NCBI GenBank assembly: GCA_038239145.1
Contig: JBBSFB010000020.1
Location: forward strand, 5,753-69,752
Length of the DNA stretch: 64,000 nt
DNA from: PALSA-610 sp038239145
GTDB lineage: Bacteria; Actinomycetota; Acidimicrobiia; IMCC26256; PALSA-610
Reading direction: 5' to 3'
Shown here: piece by piece, positions 8,343 to 17,900 of the stretch
Position numbering within the stretch: position 1 is the stretch's first letter
How the letters are laid out: every line of letters starts with the position of its first letter
Notes under the pieces: model-generated
What the model was told of the DNA's origin: nothing
Databases searched by the model: none
The model's input: only the letters and a program-made list of their open reading frames with translations
Position numbers and translations under genes: made by a program

Positions 8343-10541
8343 ATGTCGCCTCGCGCCCTCGCTCGCTTCTGTTATCGCCGTCGCCGTCTGGTCGTCGTGT
8401 TCTGGCTCGTCGCTCTTGTCGGCGTGAACGTGCTCTCCGCCGCGGTGGGGACGAACTTCACGACCAACTTCAGCGCACCCAACACCGAATCGACGCGGGC
8501 CACGAACCTGCTCGGCGCGAACTTCAAAGCACAGTCGGGCGACAACGTCCAGGTCGTGATGAAGGGCACGCCGTCGATGCAGGATCCCGCGGTGCAACAA
8601 CAAGCGAAGGCGTTCATCGCCGCGATGAGCCGCGTGCAGCACGTCACCAACGTGAGCGATCCGCTGACCACGCCCGCCAGCATCTCGAAGTCGGGGACCG
8701 TCGCACTCGCGAATGCTCAACTCGACGCCAAGTCGCAAGACATCCCGAACTCCGTCGGCAAGCAGATGATCACGCTGGCCGAGCGGCACACGACCTCGCA
8801 GCTCGAAGTCCGGCTCGGCGGGCAGCTCATCCAGCAGTCGGAGCGGAACGCGCCGCCGTCGAGCGAGGGCATCGGCATCCTCGCCGCCATCCTCATCCTC
8901 CTCATCGCCTTCGGCTCGGTCCTCGCGATGGCCCTCCCGATCATCGTCGCCCTCGCCGGCATCGCGGTCGGGCTGCCCGTCATCGGGCTGCTCACCCACG
9001 TCTATCCGCTGCAGAGCTTCGCGACGACGTTGGCGACCATGATCGGCATCGGCGTCGGGATCGACTACGCGTTGTTCGTCGTCACCCGCTACCGCCAGGG
9101 CCTGCAGGCGGGACTCGGCCCCGAAGAAGCGGTCGTCACCGCCATCGACACGTCGGGCCGGGCCGTCCTCTTCGCCGGGCTCACGGTCATCATCGCCCTC
9201 CTCGGCATGTTGGCGATCGGCCTGTCGTTCATCAGTGGCCTCGGCATCGGAGCGGCTGCGGTGGTCGCGCTGACGGTCGCGGCCGCAGTCACGCTGTTGC
9301 CGGCGGTGCTCGGCTTCGTCGGCACGAACATCGACAAGCTGCGCCTGCCCTGGGTCCACAACGAAGGTGACGGCACACGCGAGACGGTGTGGCACCGCTG
9401 GAGCCGCTTCGTGCAGCGGCGCCCGTGGCTGTTGACGATCGCCGGACTCGCGATCGTGATCGCGCTCGCGGCGCCGGTGCTGTCGCTGCGCCTCGGATTC
9501 GTCGACGCGGGCAACGACGCCAAGGGCACGCAGACGCGCCAGGCCTACGACCTGTTAGCCGAAGGCTTCGGTCCGGGCTTCAACGGACAGTTCCTCTTGG
9601 CGGTCCAGCTCCCCGCCGGCGCCGACAAGAGCGTCGACCTCGCGCGCCTGCACGACGCCCTCGTCGCCACCAAGGGCGTCGCGACCGTGCTGCCCGCGGT
9701 CAGTAATACGGCGGGAACGACCGCGGTGATCCGCCTGTATCCGACGACCTCGCCGCAGGACGAGGCGACGAGCACCCTCTTGCACCATCTGCGCAAGGAC
9801 GTGATCCCGCAAGCGACGGCCGTCTCCGGAGTGAAGGTGTACGTGGGCGGCTTCAACGCGCTTACCGACGACTTCGCGAACCTGCTCGGGCAACGATTGC
9901 CACTCTTCATCGCGGTCGTGATCCTCTTGAGCTTCCTGCTCCTGATGGCGGTGTTCCGTTCGATTCTCGTGCCGCTCAAGGCCGCGATCATGAACCTGCT
10001 GTCGATCGGCGCCGCGTACGGCGTGGTGGTGATGATCTTCCAGTACGGCTGGGGGAAGCAGCTCGTCGGGGTGAGCAAGGAAGGGCCGATTCAGGCCTTC
10101 CTCCCGATCATGATGTTCGCGATCCTGTTCGGGCTCTCGATGGACTACGAGGTCTTCCTGCTCTCCCGTATCCGGGAGGAGTACCTGAAGAGCGGCAATA
10201 ACGCGACCGCGGTGGCCGACGGCTTGTCGGCAACCGCGCGTGTGATCACCGCGGCCGCCGCGATCATGTGCACGTTCTTCTTGTCGTTCGTGCTCGGTGA
10301 CAACATCATCATCAAGCTCTTCGGGATCGGGTTCGCCGCTTCGATCTTCATCGATGCCACGTTGATCAGACTCGTGATCGTCCCGTCGACGATGGAGCTT
10401 CTGGGCGACGCCAACTGGTGGCTGCCGGGTTGGCTCGATCGAATACTCCCCCACCTCGACGTGGAGGGGCCGCAACTGACGTCGGCCGACATCGAGCCGC
10501 CGGAGATGCCCGAGCCGGCGATCAGCGGAAGCCCTCGTTGA
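8343..10541 (+). CDS. MMPL-family RND transporter
   Basis: A 732-residue inner-membrane transporter with two MMPL halves. The N-terminus ALARFCYRRRRLVVVFWLVA is typical. The paired proton-relay motifs are present: GIGVGIDYALFVVTRYR (Asp241-Tyr242) and FGLSMDYEVFLLSR (Asp601-Tyr602), equivalent to the Asp-Tyr pairs known from MmpL3. The ATG follows GGAGG by about ten bases. It is divergent from a MarR regulator and overlaps the next gene at TTGA. Members export lipids, siderophores or drugs; the cargo here is unknown. Confidence 0.94.
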   Translation: MSPRALARFCYRRRRLVVVFWLVALVGVNVLSAAVGTNFTTNFSAPNTESTRATNLLGANFKAQSGDNVQVVMKGTPSMQDPAVQQQAKAFIAAMSRVQHVTNVSDPLTTPASISKSGTVALANAQLDAKSQDIPNSVGKQMITLAERHTTSQLEVRLGGQLIQQSERNAPPSSEGIGILAAILILLIAFGSVLAMALPIIVALAGIAVGLPVIGLLTHVYPLQSFATTLATMIGIGVGIDYALFVVTRYRQGLQAGLGPEEAVVTAIDTSGRAVLFAGLTVIIALLGMLAIGLSFISGLGIGAAAVVALTVAAAVTLLPAVLGFVGTNIDKLRLPWVHNEGDGTRETVWHRWSRFVQRRPWLLTIAGLAIVIALAAPVLSLRLGFVDAGNDAKGTQTRQAYDLLAEGFGPGFNGQFLLAVQLPAGADKSVDLARLHDALVATKGVATVLPAVSNTAGTTAVIRLYPTTSPQDEATSTLLHHLRKDVIPQATAVSGVKVYVGGFNALTDDFANLLGQRLPLFIAVVILLSFLLLMAVFRSILVPLKAAIMNLLSIGAAYGVVVMIFQYGWGKQLVGVSKEGPIQAFLPIMMFAILFGLSMDYEVFLLSRIREEYLKSGNNATAVADGLSATARVITAAAAIMCTFFLSFVLGDNIIIKLFGIGFAASIFIDATLIRLVIVPSTMELLGDANWWLPGWLDRILPHLDVEGPQLTSADIEPPEMPEPAISGSPR

Positions 10542-11129
10542 TCCGCATCCAGGTCGTGCTCGGGAGCACGCGCGAGAACCGCTTCAGCGAGCGCGCCGCG
10601 CTGTGGGTCGCGGATGGGCTCGAGGCGCGCGGCGACATGGAGGTGGAGGTCGTCGACCTCCGCGACCACCCGTTGCCGTTCTTCGACGGCCTGGCGCCCG
10701 CACGCACGCGGCGCGACTACCCGTCGGCGGAGACGCGTCGGTTCGGGGAGCCCATTTGATAGGGCCGACGGCTTCGTCATCGTGACGCCCGACTACAACC
10801 ATGGATATTCGGCTGTGCTGAAGAACGCGATCGACCACACGTTCGTCGAATGGCGGCACAAGCCGGTGACGTTCGTCGCGTGGGGCAACGTCGGCGGTGC
10901 TCGCGCCGTCGAGCAGTTGCGGCTGGTGATGGTCGAGCTGGAGATGGCCCCGCTCCGCCACGCCGTGCACATCCTTCCGGACGTGCTGGTTCCGGCATTG
11001 CGGGCCGAGGTGTTCGAGCCGTCGACGCGCGAACCGCTCGCGCCGAAGCTCGCGCTCATGGGTGACGATCTGCACTGGTGGGCCACGGCGCTCGCCACCG
11101 CGCGCACAGCCGATTCGCCAGCCGGGTAA
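10538..11129 (+). pseudogene. NADPH-dependent FMN reductase, split by one frameshift
   Basis: Translation starts at TTG 10538, overlapping the MMPL stop, with IRIQVVLGSTRENRFSERAA, the flavodoxin-like phosphate-binding loop. The frame stops after RRFGEPI at 10759. In another frame the protein continues as DRADGFVIVTPDYNHGYSAV, then KNAIDHTF and WGNVGGARAVEQLR to 11129. Removing one base near 10755 joins the halves without loss of conserved sequence. It is therefore either a single sequencing error or a very recent mutation. Intact, it would be an about 196-residue cytoplasmic flavin or quinone reductase, translationally coupled to the exporter. Confidence 0.85.
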
Positions 11130-11150
11130 CGCAGCGAATGGAAACCCCGG

Positions 11151-11618
11151 TCAGTCGAGCTCGGCGAGCACCTCACCGATGATCTTGGTCGCCTCGTGCG
11201 CCGGCAACGGCTCGCCCCCTTCGGCCTCGGCGACCTCGGCCGCGAAGCCCTCGACCGAGTGGACGCCGCCCACGAGCACATGCCGTAAGGCCTGACCACT
11301 TGCTTCGGGGTCGTCGAGCGCTTCCACCGCAGGGGGGATCGCCGTTGCGTGGTCTTCGGCCTCCGCGACCGTGTGCACCAGCGTCATCGCCTCTTGGCGA
11401 CCACTCGCTGTGGACACGACGGGCTCGCGGTCGGGGTTCTGCTGGAGGTCCCACTCCGCCAGTGCCTCGTCGTAGCCGCCCTCTCCGGGGTGCAGCACGC
11501 GAGTGGTCGCTTCCGAAGGTGCTTCAGCGCCCGTGTCGGCATCGTCGTCACTGTCGTGGCGCCGTTCCGCCGGCACCGGAACCACCAGTGTCCCGTCGTC
11601 GTTTCGCACGATGTCCAT
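11151..11618 (-). CDS. Hypothetical acidic cytoplasmic protein
   Basis: A 155-residue protein rich in Glu, Asp and Ala with no membrane segment. It starts MDIVRNDDGTLVVPVPAERR, passes through an acidic linker, and ends HEATKIIGEVLAELD. Pieces such as DEALAEWDLQQNPDREPVV suggest a small helical domain. The ATG at 11618 follows GAGAGG by seven bases. I do not recognise the family. It is divergent from the LLM oxidoreductase, with an elaborate inverted-repeat region between them. Confidence 0.65.
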   Translation of the reverse strand: MDIVRNDDGTLVVPVPAERRHDSDDDADTGAEAPSEATTRVLHPGEGGYDEALAEWDLQQNPDREPVVSTASGRQEAMTLVHTVAEAEDHATAIPPAVEALDDPEASGQALRHVLVGGVHSVEGFAAEVAEAEGGEPLPAHEATKIIGEVLAELD

Positions 11619-11719
11619 GGAGATACCTCTCGGTCGGCGACACACCGAACGGCGCCGCCCATCTCTCCTACCCATTTCCGACCCGTCGCGGTCGCGAAGC
11701 GCTCTCGACCAGCGCCCGG

Positions 11720-11785
11720 GCCGGTTCTTTGCCCCAGAACCGGCGTGACTGCGGGGCACTGTGTGCCCCGAGATAACGCCGGTTC
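11720..11785. promoter_or_regulatory. Competing hairpins upstream of the LLM oxidoreductase
   Basis: Three copies of one arm occur. GCCGGTTCT (11720-11728) pairs perfectly with AGAACCGGC (11736-11744). The overlapping GAACCGGCGT (11737-11746) also pairs perfectly with ACGCCGGTTC (11776-11785), enclosing a second perfect stem GGGGCAC/GTGCCCC (11753-11759 and 11763-11769). The two structures share the central arm and exclude each other, as in an attenuator or riboswitch-like leader. The last arm ends 57 bases before the LLM start codon. The same inverted repeats could instead be double-stranded operators. Confidence 0.6.
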
Positions 11786-11841
11786 GAGCGGTGGGTTGGG
11801 TCTCGGGAAGATGCGGCGTCGATCCAAGGTTCCAACCTCCG

Positions 11842-12885
11842 ATGAATGACCTTGCCCCCGCCTCGCGCCCCCCGCTCTCCGTGCTCGACCTCGTTCCGGT
11901 CGGCGAGGGATCGACCGCGGCGATCGCGCTGGCGGCTTCGGTCGACCTGGCCCGGCTCGTCGAGCGCCTCGGGTACCGGCGCCTCTGGGTGGCCGAGCAC
12001 CACAACATGCCCGGGATCGCCAGCTCCTCTCCCCCGGTGCTCATCGCTCACCTCGCCGCCGCGACCGAGTCCATCCGGGTCGGCGCGGGCGGGGTGATGC
12101 TCCCGAATCACGCATCACTCGTCGTGGCCGAGCAGTTCGGGATGCTCGAGGCGTTGCATCCGGGTCGGATCGACCTCGGGATCGGGCGCGCGCCCGGCAC
12201 CGATCCGGCCACCGCAGCCGCGCTCCGCCGCAGCCGCTCGTCGATCATGGCCGACGAGTTCCCCGAGCAGCTCCGCGACCTCTTCTCATTCTTCGACGGC
12301 ACCCATCCGCAGATCACGGCGGTACCCGGACGGGGCTACCGGCCCGCGGTGTGGATGCTCGGGTCGAGCGACTTCAGCGCCCGCGTCGCCGGCGCACTCG
12401 GGTTGCCGTTCTCGTTCGCGCACCACTTCGCGTCGCAGAACACCGTTGCCGCACTCCAGATATATCGCGACTCGTTCCAACCCTCGGCCGATCTCGCCGA
12501 GCCCTACTCGATGATCGGGGTACCGGTGATCTGCGCCGACACCGACGACCGGGCCCGTTGGCTCTCAGGTCCGAGCGCGCTGTCGTTCGTCCGGCTGCGC
12601 CAAGGCCGCCCTACGCAGCTCCCCACGCCGGAGGAAGCTGCCGAGTACGTGTTCACCCCGACCGAACGCGAGATCGTGCGGGCCTGGACCGCACCCCTCG
12701 TCCGGGGCGAGCCCGAGCACGTCCGGGACGAGCTGGAAGCACTCGCGCAACGCACCGGCGCCGACGAGCTGATGATCACCACGATGCTCCACGGTCCCGC
12801 CGACCGCATGCGGTCGTACGAGCTCCTCGCACAGAGTTGGGATCTCGCCGCGCTCGCGCCCGGAGTACCCGAACTCTCCGTCTGA
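11842..12885 (+). CDS. LLM-class flavin-dependent oxidoreductase (MsnO8-like group)
   Basis: A 347-residue luciferase-like TIM barrel using reduced F420 or FMN. Typical features are LSVLDLVPVGEGST at the start, RLGYRRLWVAEHHNMPGIAS, SIRVGAGGVMLPNHASLVVA, and LHPGRIDLGIGRAPGTDP with the cofactor-phosphate loop. MsnO8-type members oxidise unknown small molecules. ATG 11842 is chosen because it gives the canonical N-terminus. A paired hairpin region precedes it and may regulate it. Confidence 0.9.
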   Translation: MNDLAPASRPPLSVLDLVPVGEGSTAAIALAASVDLARLVERLGYRRLWVAEHHNMPGIASSSPPVLIAHLAAATESIRVGAGGVMLPNHASLVVAEQFGMLEALHPGRIDLGIGRAPGTDPATAAALRRSRSSIMADEFPEQLRDLFSFFDGTHPQITAVPGRGYRPAVWMLGSSDFSARVAGALGLPFSFAHHFASQNTVAALQIYRDSFQPSADLAEPYSMIGVPVICADTDDRARWLSGPSALSFVRLRQGRPTQLPTPEEAAEYVFTPTEREIVRAWTAPLVRGEPEHVRDELEALAQRTGADELMITTMLHGPADRMRSYELLAQSWDLAALAPGVPELSV

Positions 12886-12910
12886 CCTCAGGGCGGGCGA
12901 AACTGAGGCT

Positions 12911-14190
12911 ATGCCGAACCCGCCGGAGGCGATCTCGATCTCCGCGTCCGTCGCTCGCCGATTCGTCCTCGGTCGCCACGACTTTGGCCCGGACGCCGCG
13001 GCGCCGGGAAGGCGGGAACGCTCGACGCGATGACTGCGATCGAGCAACTCCAGCTCGACCCACTCGTCATCGTCGCTCGCAGTCACGACCTCGCGCTGCA
13101 CAGCCGCGTGAGCAGGTACGAGCCGTCGTTGTTCGACACGCTGACCTACGGGGAGCGCCGCTTCTTCGACTGGGGCGGCTGGCTCGCGGTTCGACCGATG
13201 GCCGAGCTCCCGTACTGGCGGACTCTGATGCGGCGCCATCGCGAACGACCGAACACACGACGGATCGTCGATGAGCACGGGCCGGCACTCGACGCGATCC
13301 GTAGCCTCCTGCACGAGCGGGGGACGCTGACGAGCCGGGATTTCGCGGCCGCCGAGCGCCGGGCCGTCGACAGCTACCGAGGCAGCAAGGACTCCTCGCT
13401 CGCGCTCTACTACCTGTGGATCACCGGCGAAGCGATGACGCATCATCGCGACGGTTTCGAGCGCGTGTACGCACCGACCGAGGCCATCGCGCCCGCGCAC
13501 CTGATCACCGAAGCGAGCGACGACGAGACCGATCGGTTCCGTGCGCGCAAGGCGGTCGCGTTCGCGGGCATAGGCCGGCCCGGGCCGCTCAGCCAACCTC
13601 TCGTCCGAAAGGTGGGGCGCGACGAGGAACGCGCCCTCGAACGAACGATGGTCGAGGCCGGCGAGCTCGTCGACGTCGTGGTCGAGGGCTGGCCCGGGCG
13701 CCACTTCGTGGTCGGCGCCGATCTCGAGACCTTGCACGAGGTCGCGAGCGGACACGTTCCCGCGGCCTGGATCCCGATCGGCGCGACGACCGTCGACGAA
13801 GTCACCCTCCTCTCACCTCTCGATCCCGCGGTCGACCGGGCTCGCGCCAAGGCGCTGTTCGGGTTCGACTACGTGTGGGAGATCTACAAGAAGCAGGAGC
13901 TCGTGCAGTACGGCCGTTACACGATGCCGATGCTCTGGGGCGACGGGCTCGCCGGGCGTATCGATCTGCGGACGGACCGCCGATCGAAGACGCTCGTCGT
14001 GAACGGCATCTGGCTCGAGGACAGTGCCCTTGCCCGATCCCCTGGGTTCAAGGACGCTCTGCAGGCGGGGCTCCGGCGCATGATGGCCTTCCTCGGCACC
14101 GATCGGATCGACGCGACGACCGTCGCGACGCCGGCGCTCCGGCGCGCCGTCACGTCGATCAACCCGAAGCGGCGCGCCGCTCCTCGCTGA
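12911..14190 (+). pseudogene. YcaQ-like winged-helix DNA glycosylase-family protein with an N-terminal frameshift
   Basis: From 13030 the frame reads MTAIEQLQLDPLVIVARSHD, then FFDWGGWLAVRPMAELPYW, typical of the YcaQ/AlkX-type winged-helix family linked to crosslink repair and DNA binding. The true N-terminus lies upstream in two frames. ATG 12911 gives ISISASVARRFVLGRHD, and the next frame gives LWPGRRGAGKAGTLDAM. Inserting one base near 12980 restores the expected sequence. A shorter product from ATG 13030 would lack the first helix-turn-helix. The remaining 386 codons are intact, which fits a sequencing error or recent damage. Confidence 0.8.
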
Positions 14191-15058
14191 CGCGAGCCGC
14201 AAGCGTGCGCGTAATCCGGCGCGCGGTCCGGCGACCGACGGCCTCGACCAGCCCGGGCGCGAGCCGTTGCAGGTACCAGACCGCAGCGGCGGAGGCGGGA
14301 GCGACCACGACGGCACGATCGCGTGCGACGCCTTTCAACGCCGCCCGGGCAAACCGGTCGGGGCTGATTGGACGGAGTCCAACCGTCGCCATGTACTCCC
14401 GGCCGGTCAAGACGGGGACCGTGAACGGCGGCAGGTCGGCGGGCAACCCGGCGTCGAGGATCGGCGTGTCGACACTGCCCGGGCACAACACACTCACGCG
14501 CACGCCGTACAGCGCGGCTTCGGCGCGCAACGCCCCACTGAGCCCGACGACTGCGTGTTTGCTCGCCGAATACGCGGCGACGAGCACCGCCGGTGCAAGG
14601 CCCGCCGTCGACGCGGTGTTCACGATGTGGCCGTGCCGCTGGCGCACCATCACGGGATAAGCGGCAAGCACTCCGTTAACGACTCCGCGCAGGTTGACGT
14701 CGATGACCCGGTTCCAATGCTCGGCACTCATCGCGGTCGTGGGTCCGCCGATGACGATGCCGGCATTGTTGAACATGTAATCGAGGCGACCGTGGTGCGC
14801 GACGACCTCGTCGGCGAGCCTCCGAACCCCGTCCTCATCGCGAACGTCCAGCGCCGCGGACCGGACCGAGCCCGACCCGTCCGACGCGCGAGTTGCGATC
14901 TCGGCGGCGATGCTCTCGGCGCGCTCACCTTCGATGTCAGCGAGCACGACGTGCGCTCCCCGCGCCGCGAGCTGGGCGCCCAGGCATCGGCCGATCCCCG
15001 ACGCGCCACCCGTCACGATCGCCGTGGTACCGGAGAACGATCTTGTCCGCCTGATCAT
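14159..15058 (-). CDS. Short-chain dehydrogenase/reductase
   Basis: A 299-residue classical SDR. The nucleotide-binding motif is TGGASGIGRCLG (residues 16-27) and Asp in VLADIE suggests NAD preference. NNAGIVIGG follows, then the catalytic Ser in NTASTAG and YSASK. The C-terminal extension (VAPASAAAVWYLQRLAPGLV) is like SDRs acting on lipophilic alcohols or ketones. Its end overlaps the YcaQ-like gene by 32 bp tail-to-tail. Substrate unknown. Confidence 0.92.
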   Translation of the reverse strand: MIRRTRSFSGTTAIVTGGASGIGRCLGAQLAARGAHVVLADIEGERAESIAAEIATRASDGSGSVRSAALDVRDEDGVRRLADEVVAHHGRLDYMFNNAGIVIGGPTTAMSAEHWNRVIDVNLRGVVNGVLAAYPVMVRQRHGHIVNTASTAGLAPAVLVAAYSASKHAVVGLSGALRAEAALYGVRVSVLCPGSVDTPILDAGLPADLPPFTVPVLTGREYMATVGLRPISPDRFARAALKGVARDRAVVVAPASAAAVWYLQRLAPGLVEAVGRRTARRITRTLAARVSEERRAASG

Positions 15059-15125
15059 CCGCCGACCCTACGGCGACGCGCAGTCGCGAGACCGGTGCAT
15101 CAGCGCGGAGTCCTATCCTTGCGGC

Positions 15126-16160
15126 ATGAACGATCCTGTGATCGAGACGGCTCCGCTCGGCTTCCAATGGGCGACCGTCGACCCCTTCTTGTTCTGCGTC
15201 CACCACGTCGACGACTACCCGGCCGGGAACGACGACCTCGCGCCGGATCCGGCCCTGCTCGCCGGACGCGAGATCGGCATGGACTTCACTGGACGGGACG
15301 GATGGCGTATGTACCACGGCTCGAACGTGCCCGGCTTCCCACAGCACCCGCACCGCGGCTTCGAGACCGTGACCTTCGTGCGGCGCGGGTACATCGACCA
15401 CTCCGACTCGCTCGGCGCTGCCGCGCGGTTCGGGCCGGGCGACGTCCAGTGGCTCACCGCGGGCAAGGGCATCGTGCACTGCGAGATGTTCCCGCTCCTC
15501 GACCGGGACGAGCCCAACCCGCTCGAGCTGTTCCAGATCTGGTTGAACCTGCCCGCGGCCGACAAGATGGTCGAGCCGTATTTCACGATGTTGTGGAACG
15601 AGGATCTCCCGACCCTCGAGACCACCGACGCCGAGGGCCACACGGCCCGGATCACGGTCGTCGCGGGTGAGCTCGCCGGGTTGCGACCGCCGCCGCCGCC
15701 CCCCGACTCGTGGGCATCCCGTCCCGAAGCCGATCTCGCGATCTGGCACCTCGAGCTCGCGCCCGACGCGCCGTGGACCATTCCGCCGACCGCCGGGCCC
15801 GACACCGTGCGCGTGCTCTATGTGTTCGAGGGTTCGGCGCGCATCGGCGAACACGATCTCGACGCGTCGACCGGCGCGCGGCTGCGCGTCGAAGACGACG
15901 TCGTGATCACCGCCGGCAGCCGCGGCGTCGAGGCGCTCGTGCTGCAGGCGCGCCCGATCGGTGAGCCGGTCGCGCAACGCGGTCCGTTCGTCATGAACGA
16001 TCAGGCCGAGATCGCGCAGGCGTTCGCCGACTACCGCGCGACCGGGTTCGGAGGTTGGCCGTGGCCCACCGACGATCCCGTCCACACGCGCGACGCGGGG
16101 CGTTTCGCCCGAGACCCCGAGGGTCGGTCAATCGTGCGCTCGGAGTCGGTCTCGGCCTGA
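15126..16160 (+). CDS. Pirin-family protein
   Basis: A 344-residue bicupin. The metal-site region reads GFPQHPHRGFETVTFV and WLTAGKGIVHCEMF, giving the His-His-His-Glu set (HPHRGFE and GIVHCE) of pirins. The second cupin (about residues 200-290) holds WHLELAPDAPWTIPP and VLYVFEGSARIGEH. Bacterial pirins act as quercetinase-like dioxygenases or redox regulators; the role here is open. The ATG at 15126 gives the usual start. It is divergent from the SDR. Confidence 0.93.
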   Translation: MNDPVIETAPLGFQWATVDPFLFCVHHVDDYPAGNDDLAPDPALLAGREIGMDFTGRDGWRMYHGSNVPGFPQHPHRGFETVTFVRRGYIDHSDSLGAAARFGPGDVQWLTAGKGIVHCEMFPLLDRDEPNPLELFQIWLNLPAADKMVEPYFTMLWNEDLPTLETTDAEGHTARITVVAGELAGLRPPPPPPDSWASRPEADLAIWHLELAPDAPWTIPPTAGPDTVRVLYVFEGSARIGEHDLDASTGARLRVEDDVVITAGSRGVEALVLQARPIGEPVAQRGPFVMNDQAEIAQAFADYRATGFGGWPWPTDDPVHTRDAGRFARDPEGRSIVRSESVSA

Positions 16161-16187
16161 CTCCGCCGGCCGTTCCCGCAGGACGCG

Positions 16188-16538
16188 TCAGACGCCGACG
16201 CTGATATCAGCCCGGTCGGCGTAGAACGCGAGCATGCCCTTGACACCCTCGGCCCCGGGGATCGGGTTCTCGTAGCTCCACACGATGCCGTCGTGCACCG
16301 CGCCGCCCGACTCGAGCGTCCAGTACGAGGCGTGGCCCTTGAACGGGCACTCGGTCGAGAAGTTGGTCTTGCGCAACAGGTCCATGCGCACGTCTTCTTG
16401 GCGTAGGTAGTAGCGGGTCGGCAGGCCCGTCTCCTCGAGCAGCACGGGGCGGACCGTCTCGGCGATCACCTCGCCATCGACGCGGACGACCACGTGGACA
16501 TCGGCAGGATGGATGGTGACGGTGTGCCCTGGGTTCAT
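16188..16538 (-). CDS. DUF427 domain protein
   Basis: A 116-residue single-domain protein. The family pattern is clear: VVVRVDGEVIAETVRPVLLE, then LPTRYYLRQEDVRMDLL, then TECPFKGHASYW. DUF427 proteins have a small beta fold and no established activity. The length is normal and no neighbour suggests a function. The start is the first ATG of the conserved block. Confidence 0.9.
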   Translation of the reverse strand: MNPGHTVTIHPADVHVVVRVDGEVIAETVRPVLLEETGLPTRYYLRQEDVRMDLLRKTNFSTECPFKGHASYWTLESGGAVHDGIVWSYENPIPGAEGVKGMLAFYADRADISVGV

Positions 16539-16614
16539 ACGGGAGTCAACGCTAGCCAGGCCCCTGCGATTCCTTGCGATCGTTCCCGGCTCGGGTCGGT
16601 CATTCGGGCCGGGC

Positions 16615-17511
16615 ATGATGTTGGTCATGACACTCGCCATCACCTCGCTCGGCGATTTCGGCAAGTGGCTCCGCGGCGACGGTCTCGTCATCGTGCTGCT
16701 GATCGTCGGATCACTCCTCCTGGCCCGGTTCGCAGGGTGGTTCGGCGCGTGGCTGACCGACCGCATCGACGCCCAGGACCGCCGCGACGACTCCCTGGTC
16801 CGGTCGGAGGCCGCCAAACACCGGCACTCGCTGACCCAGGTCATCACCTGGTCGGTCATCGTCCTCATCTACTCGGTGACCGCGGTGCTGGTGCTGGCTC
16901 GATTCGGGGTACCGCTCTCGAGTCTCATCGCGCCGGCAACCGTCGCCGGGGTCGCGCTCGGCTTTGGCGCGCAGCGGATCGTGCAGGACATCCTCGCCGG
17001 CTTCTTCATCATCACCGAACGTCAATACGCATTCGGGGACCTGATCCGGATCTCGAACCTCGGCTCGACTACGGGAATCGTGGGAACGGTCGAGGACGTG
17101 ACCCTCCGCACGACCCGCATGCGCACCGTCAACGGTGAAGTGGTGATCGTTCCGAACGGTCAGATCAACCAGGTGACCAACCTCTCGCGGGACTGGGCGC
17201 GCGCCGTCGTCGACATTCCACTTCCGGCAACGGCCGACATCAGCCGCGTGAACGCGATCCTGCAGTCGGTTGGTCAAGCGCTGTACGACGACGAGTCGTT
17301 CCGTCCGCTCCTGCTCGACACCCCCACGGTGATGGGCGTCGAGAGCATCGACGTCGACCGGCTGAGCATCCGCATGGTGTCGCGCACGCTTCCGGGCAAG
17401 CAGTTCGAGGTCGGGCGCGAACTGCGGTCGCGGGTCGCCACGGCGCTCCGGGAGGAAGGCATCATCCTCCCGACCGACCTCGAGACCAGCAACGCGCCCG
17501 GTTCGACGTGA
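16615..17511 (+). CDS. Small-conductance mechanosensitive channel (MscS family)
   Basis: About 298 residues with three N-terminal helices; the pore helix TVAGVALGFGAQRIVQDILA is the MscS signature. The beta domain follows (YAFGDLIRI, VEDVTLRTTRMRTVNGEVVI) with the hallmark VPNGQINQVTNLSR, then the C-terminal alpha/beta vestibule. It releases solutes under hypo-osmotic stress. Several in-frame ATGs (16615, 16618, 16627) are possible starts. The stop overlaps the next gene in TGATG, so the two are translationally coupled. Confidence 0.95.
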   Translation: MMLVMTLAITSLGDFGKWLRGDGLVIVLLIVGSLLLARFAGWFGAWLTDRIDAQDRRDDSLVRSEAAKHRHSLTQVITWSVIVLIYSVTAVLVLARFGVPLSSLIAPATVAGVALGFGAQRIVQDILAGFFIITERQYAFGDLIRISNLGSTTGIVGTVEDVTLRTTRMRTVNGEVVIVPNGQINQVTNLSRDWARAVVDIPLPATADISRVNAILQSVGQALYDDESFRPLLLDTPTVMGVESIDVDRLSIRMVSRTLPGKQFEVGRELRSRVATALREEGIILPTDLETSNAPGST

Positions 17512-17873
17512 TGCGCCACCGATTGCGGAAGTCGACAACGGTGCTGAGCGCGGTGTTCATCGTCACGCTCGTCGTGTACCTGCTCGTGCGCCCCGCGCCC
17601 GACCCGTCCCCCACCACGATCCCGACGGTGCCGCAACAGACGGCGCCCGTCCGCACGACCACATCGACGCGTCGACTCGAAACCACGACCACCGGACCCG
17701 ACGCGACCCGGACCACGACGACTCTCCCGAAGTCGTCGACGACGAAGCCCGGTACGACGACGTCGACGACTTCCACAGCGACCCCTTCGTCGTCGACGTC
17801 GTCGGCGTCATCGTCATCCACTTCGGCGCCGGGCTCGGCGGTCACGAGCACGACCTCGACAACCGTCCCTTAG
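17511..17873 (+). CDS. Membrane-anchored Thr/Ser-rich protein
   Basis: A 120-residue protein with one N-terminal helix (VLSAVFIVTLVVYLLV) after a basic start, then about 90 residues of nearly pure Thr, Ser and Pro with little charge. This reads as a single-pass protein with an extended, possibly O-mannosylated, extracellular stalk. It is coupled to the MscS gene by a one-base overlap, so it may be a wall-associated accessory to the channel, though that is inference. GTG 17508 is an alternative start. Confidence 0.65.
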   Translation: MRHRLRKSTTVLSAVFIVTLVVYLLVRPAPDPSPTTIPTVPQQTAPVRTTTSTRRLETTTTGPDATRTTTTLPKSSTTKPGTTTSTTSTATPSSSTSSASSSSTSAPGSAVTSTTSTTVP

Positions 17874-17900
17874 CCGGGACGACGCCGACTGGACCTCCGG

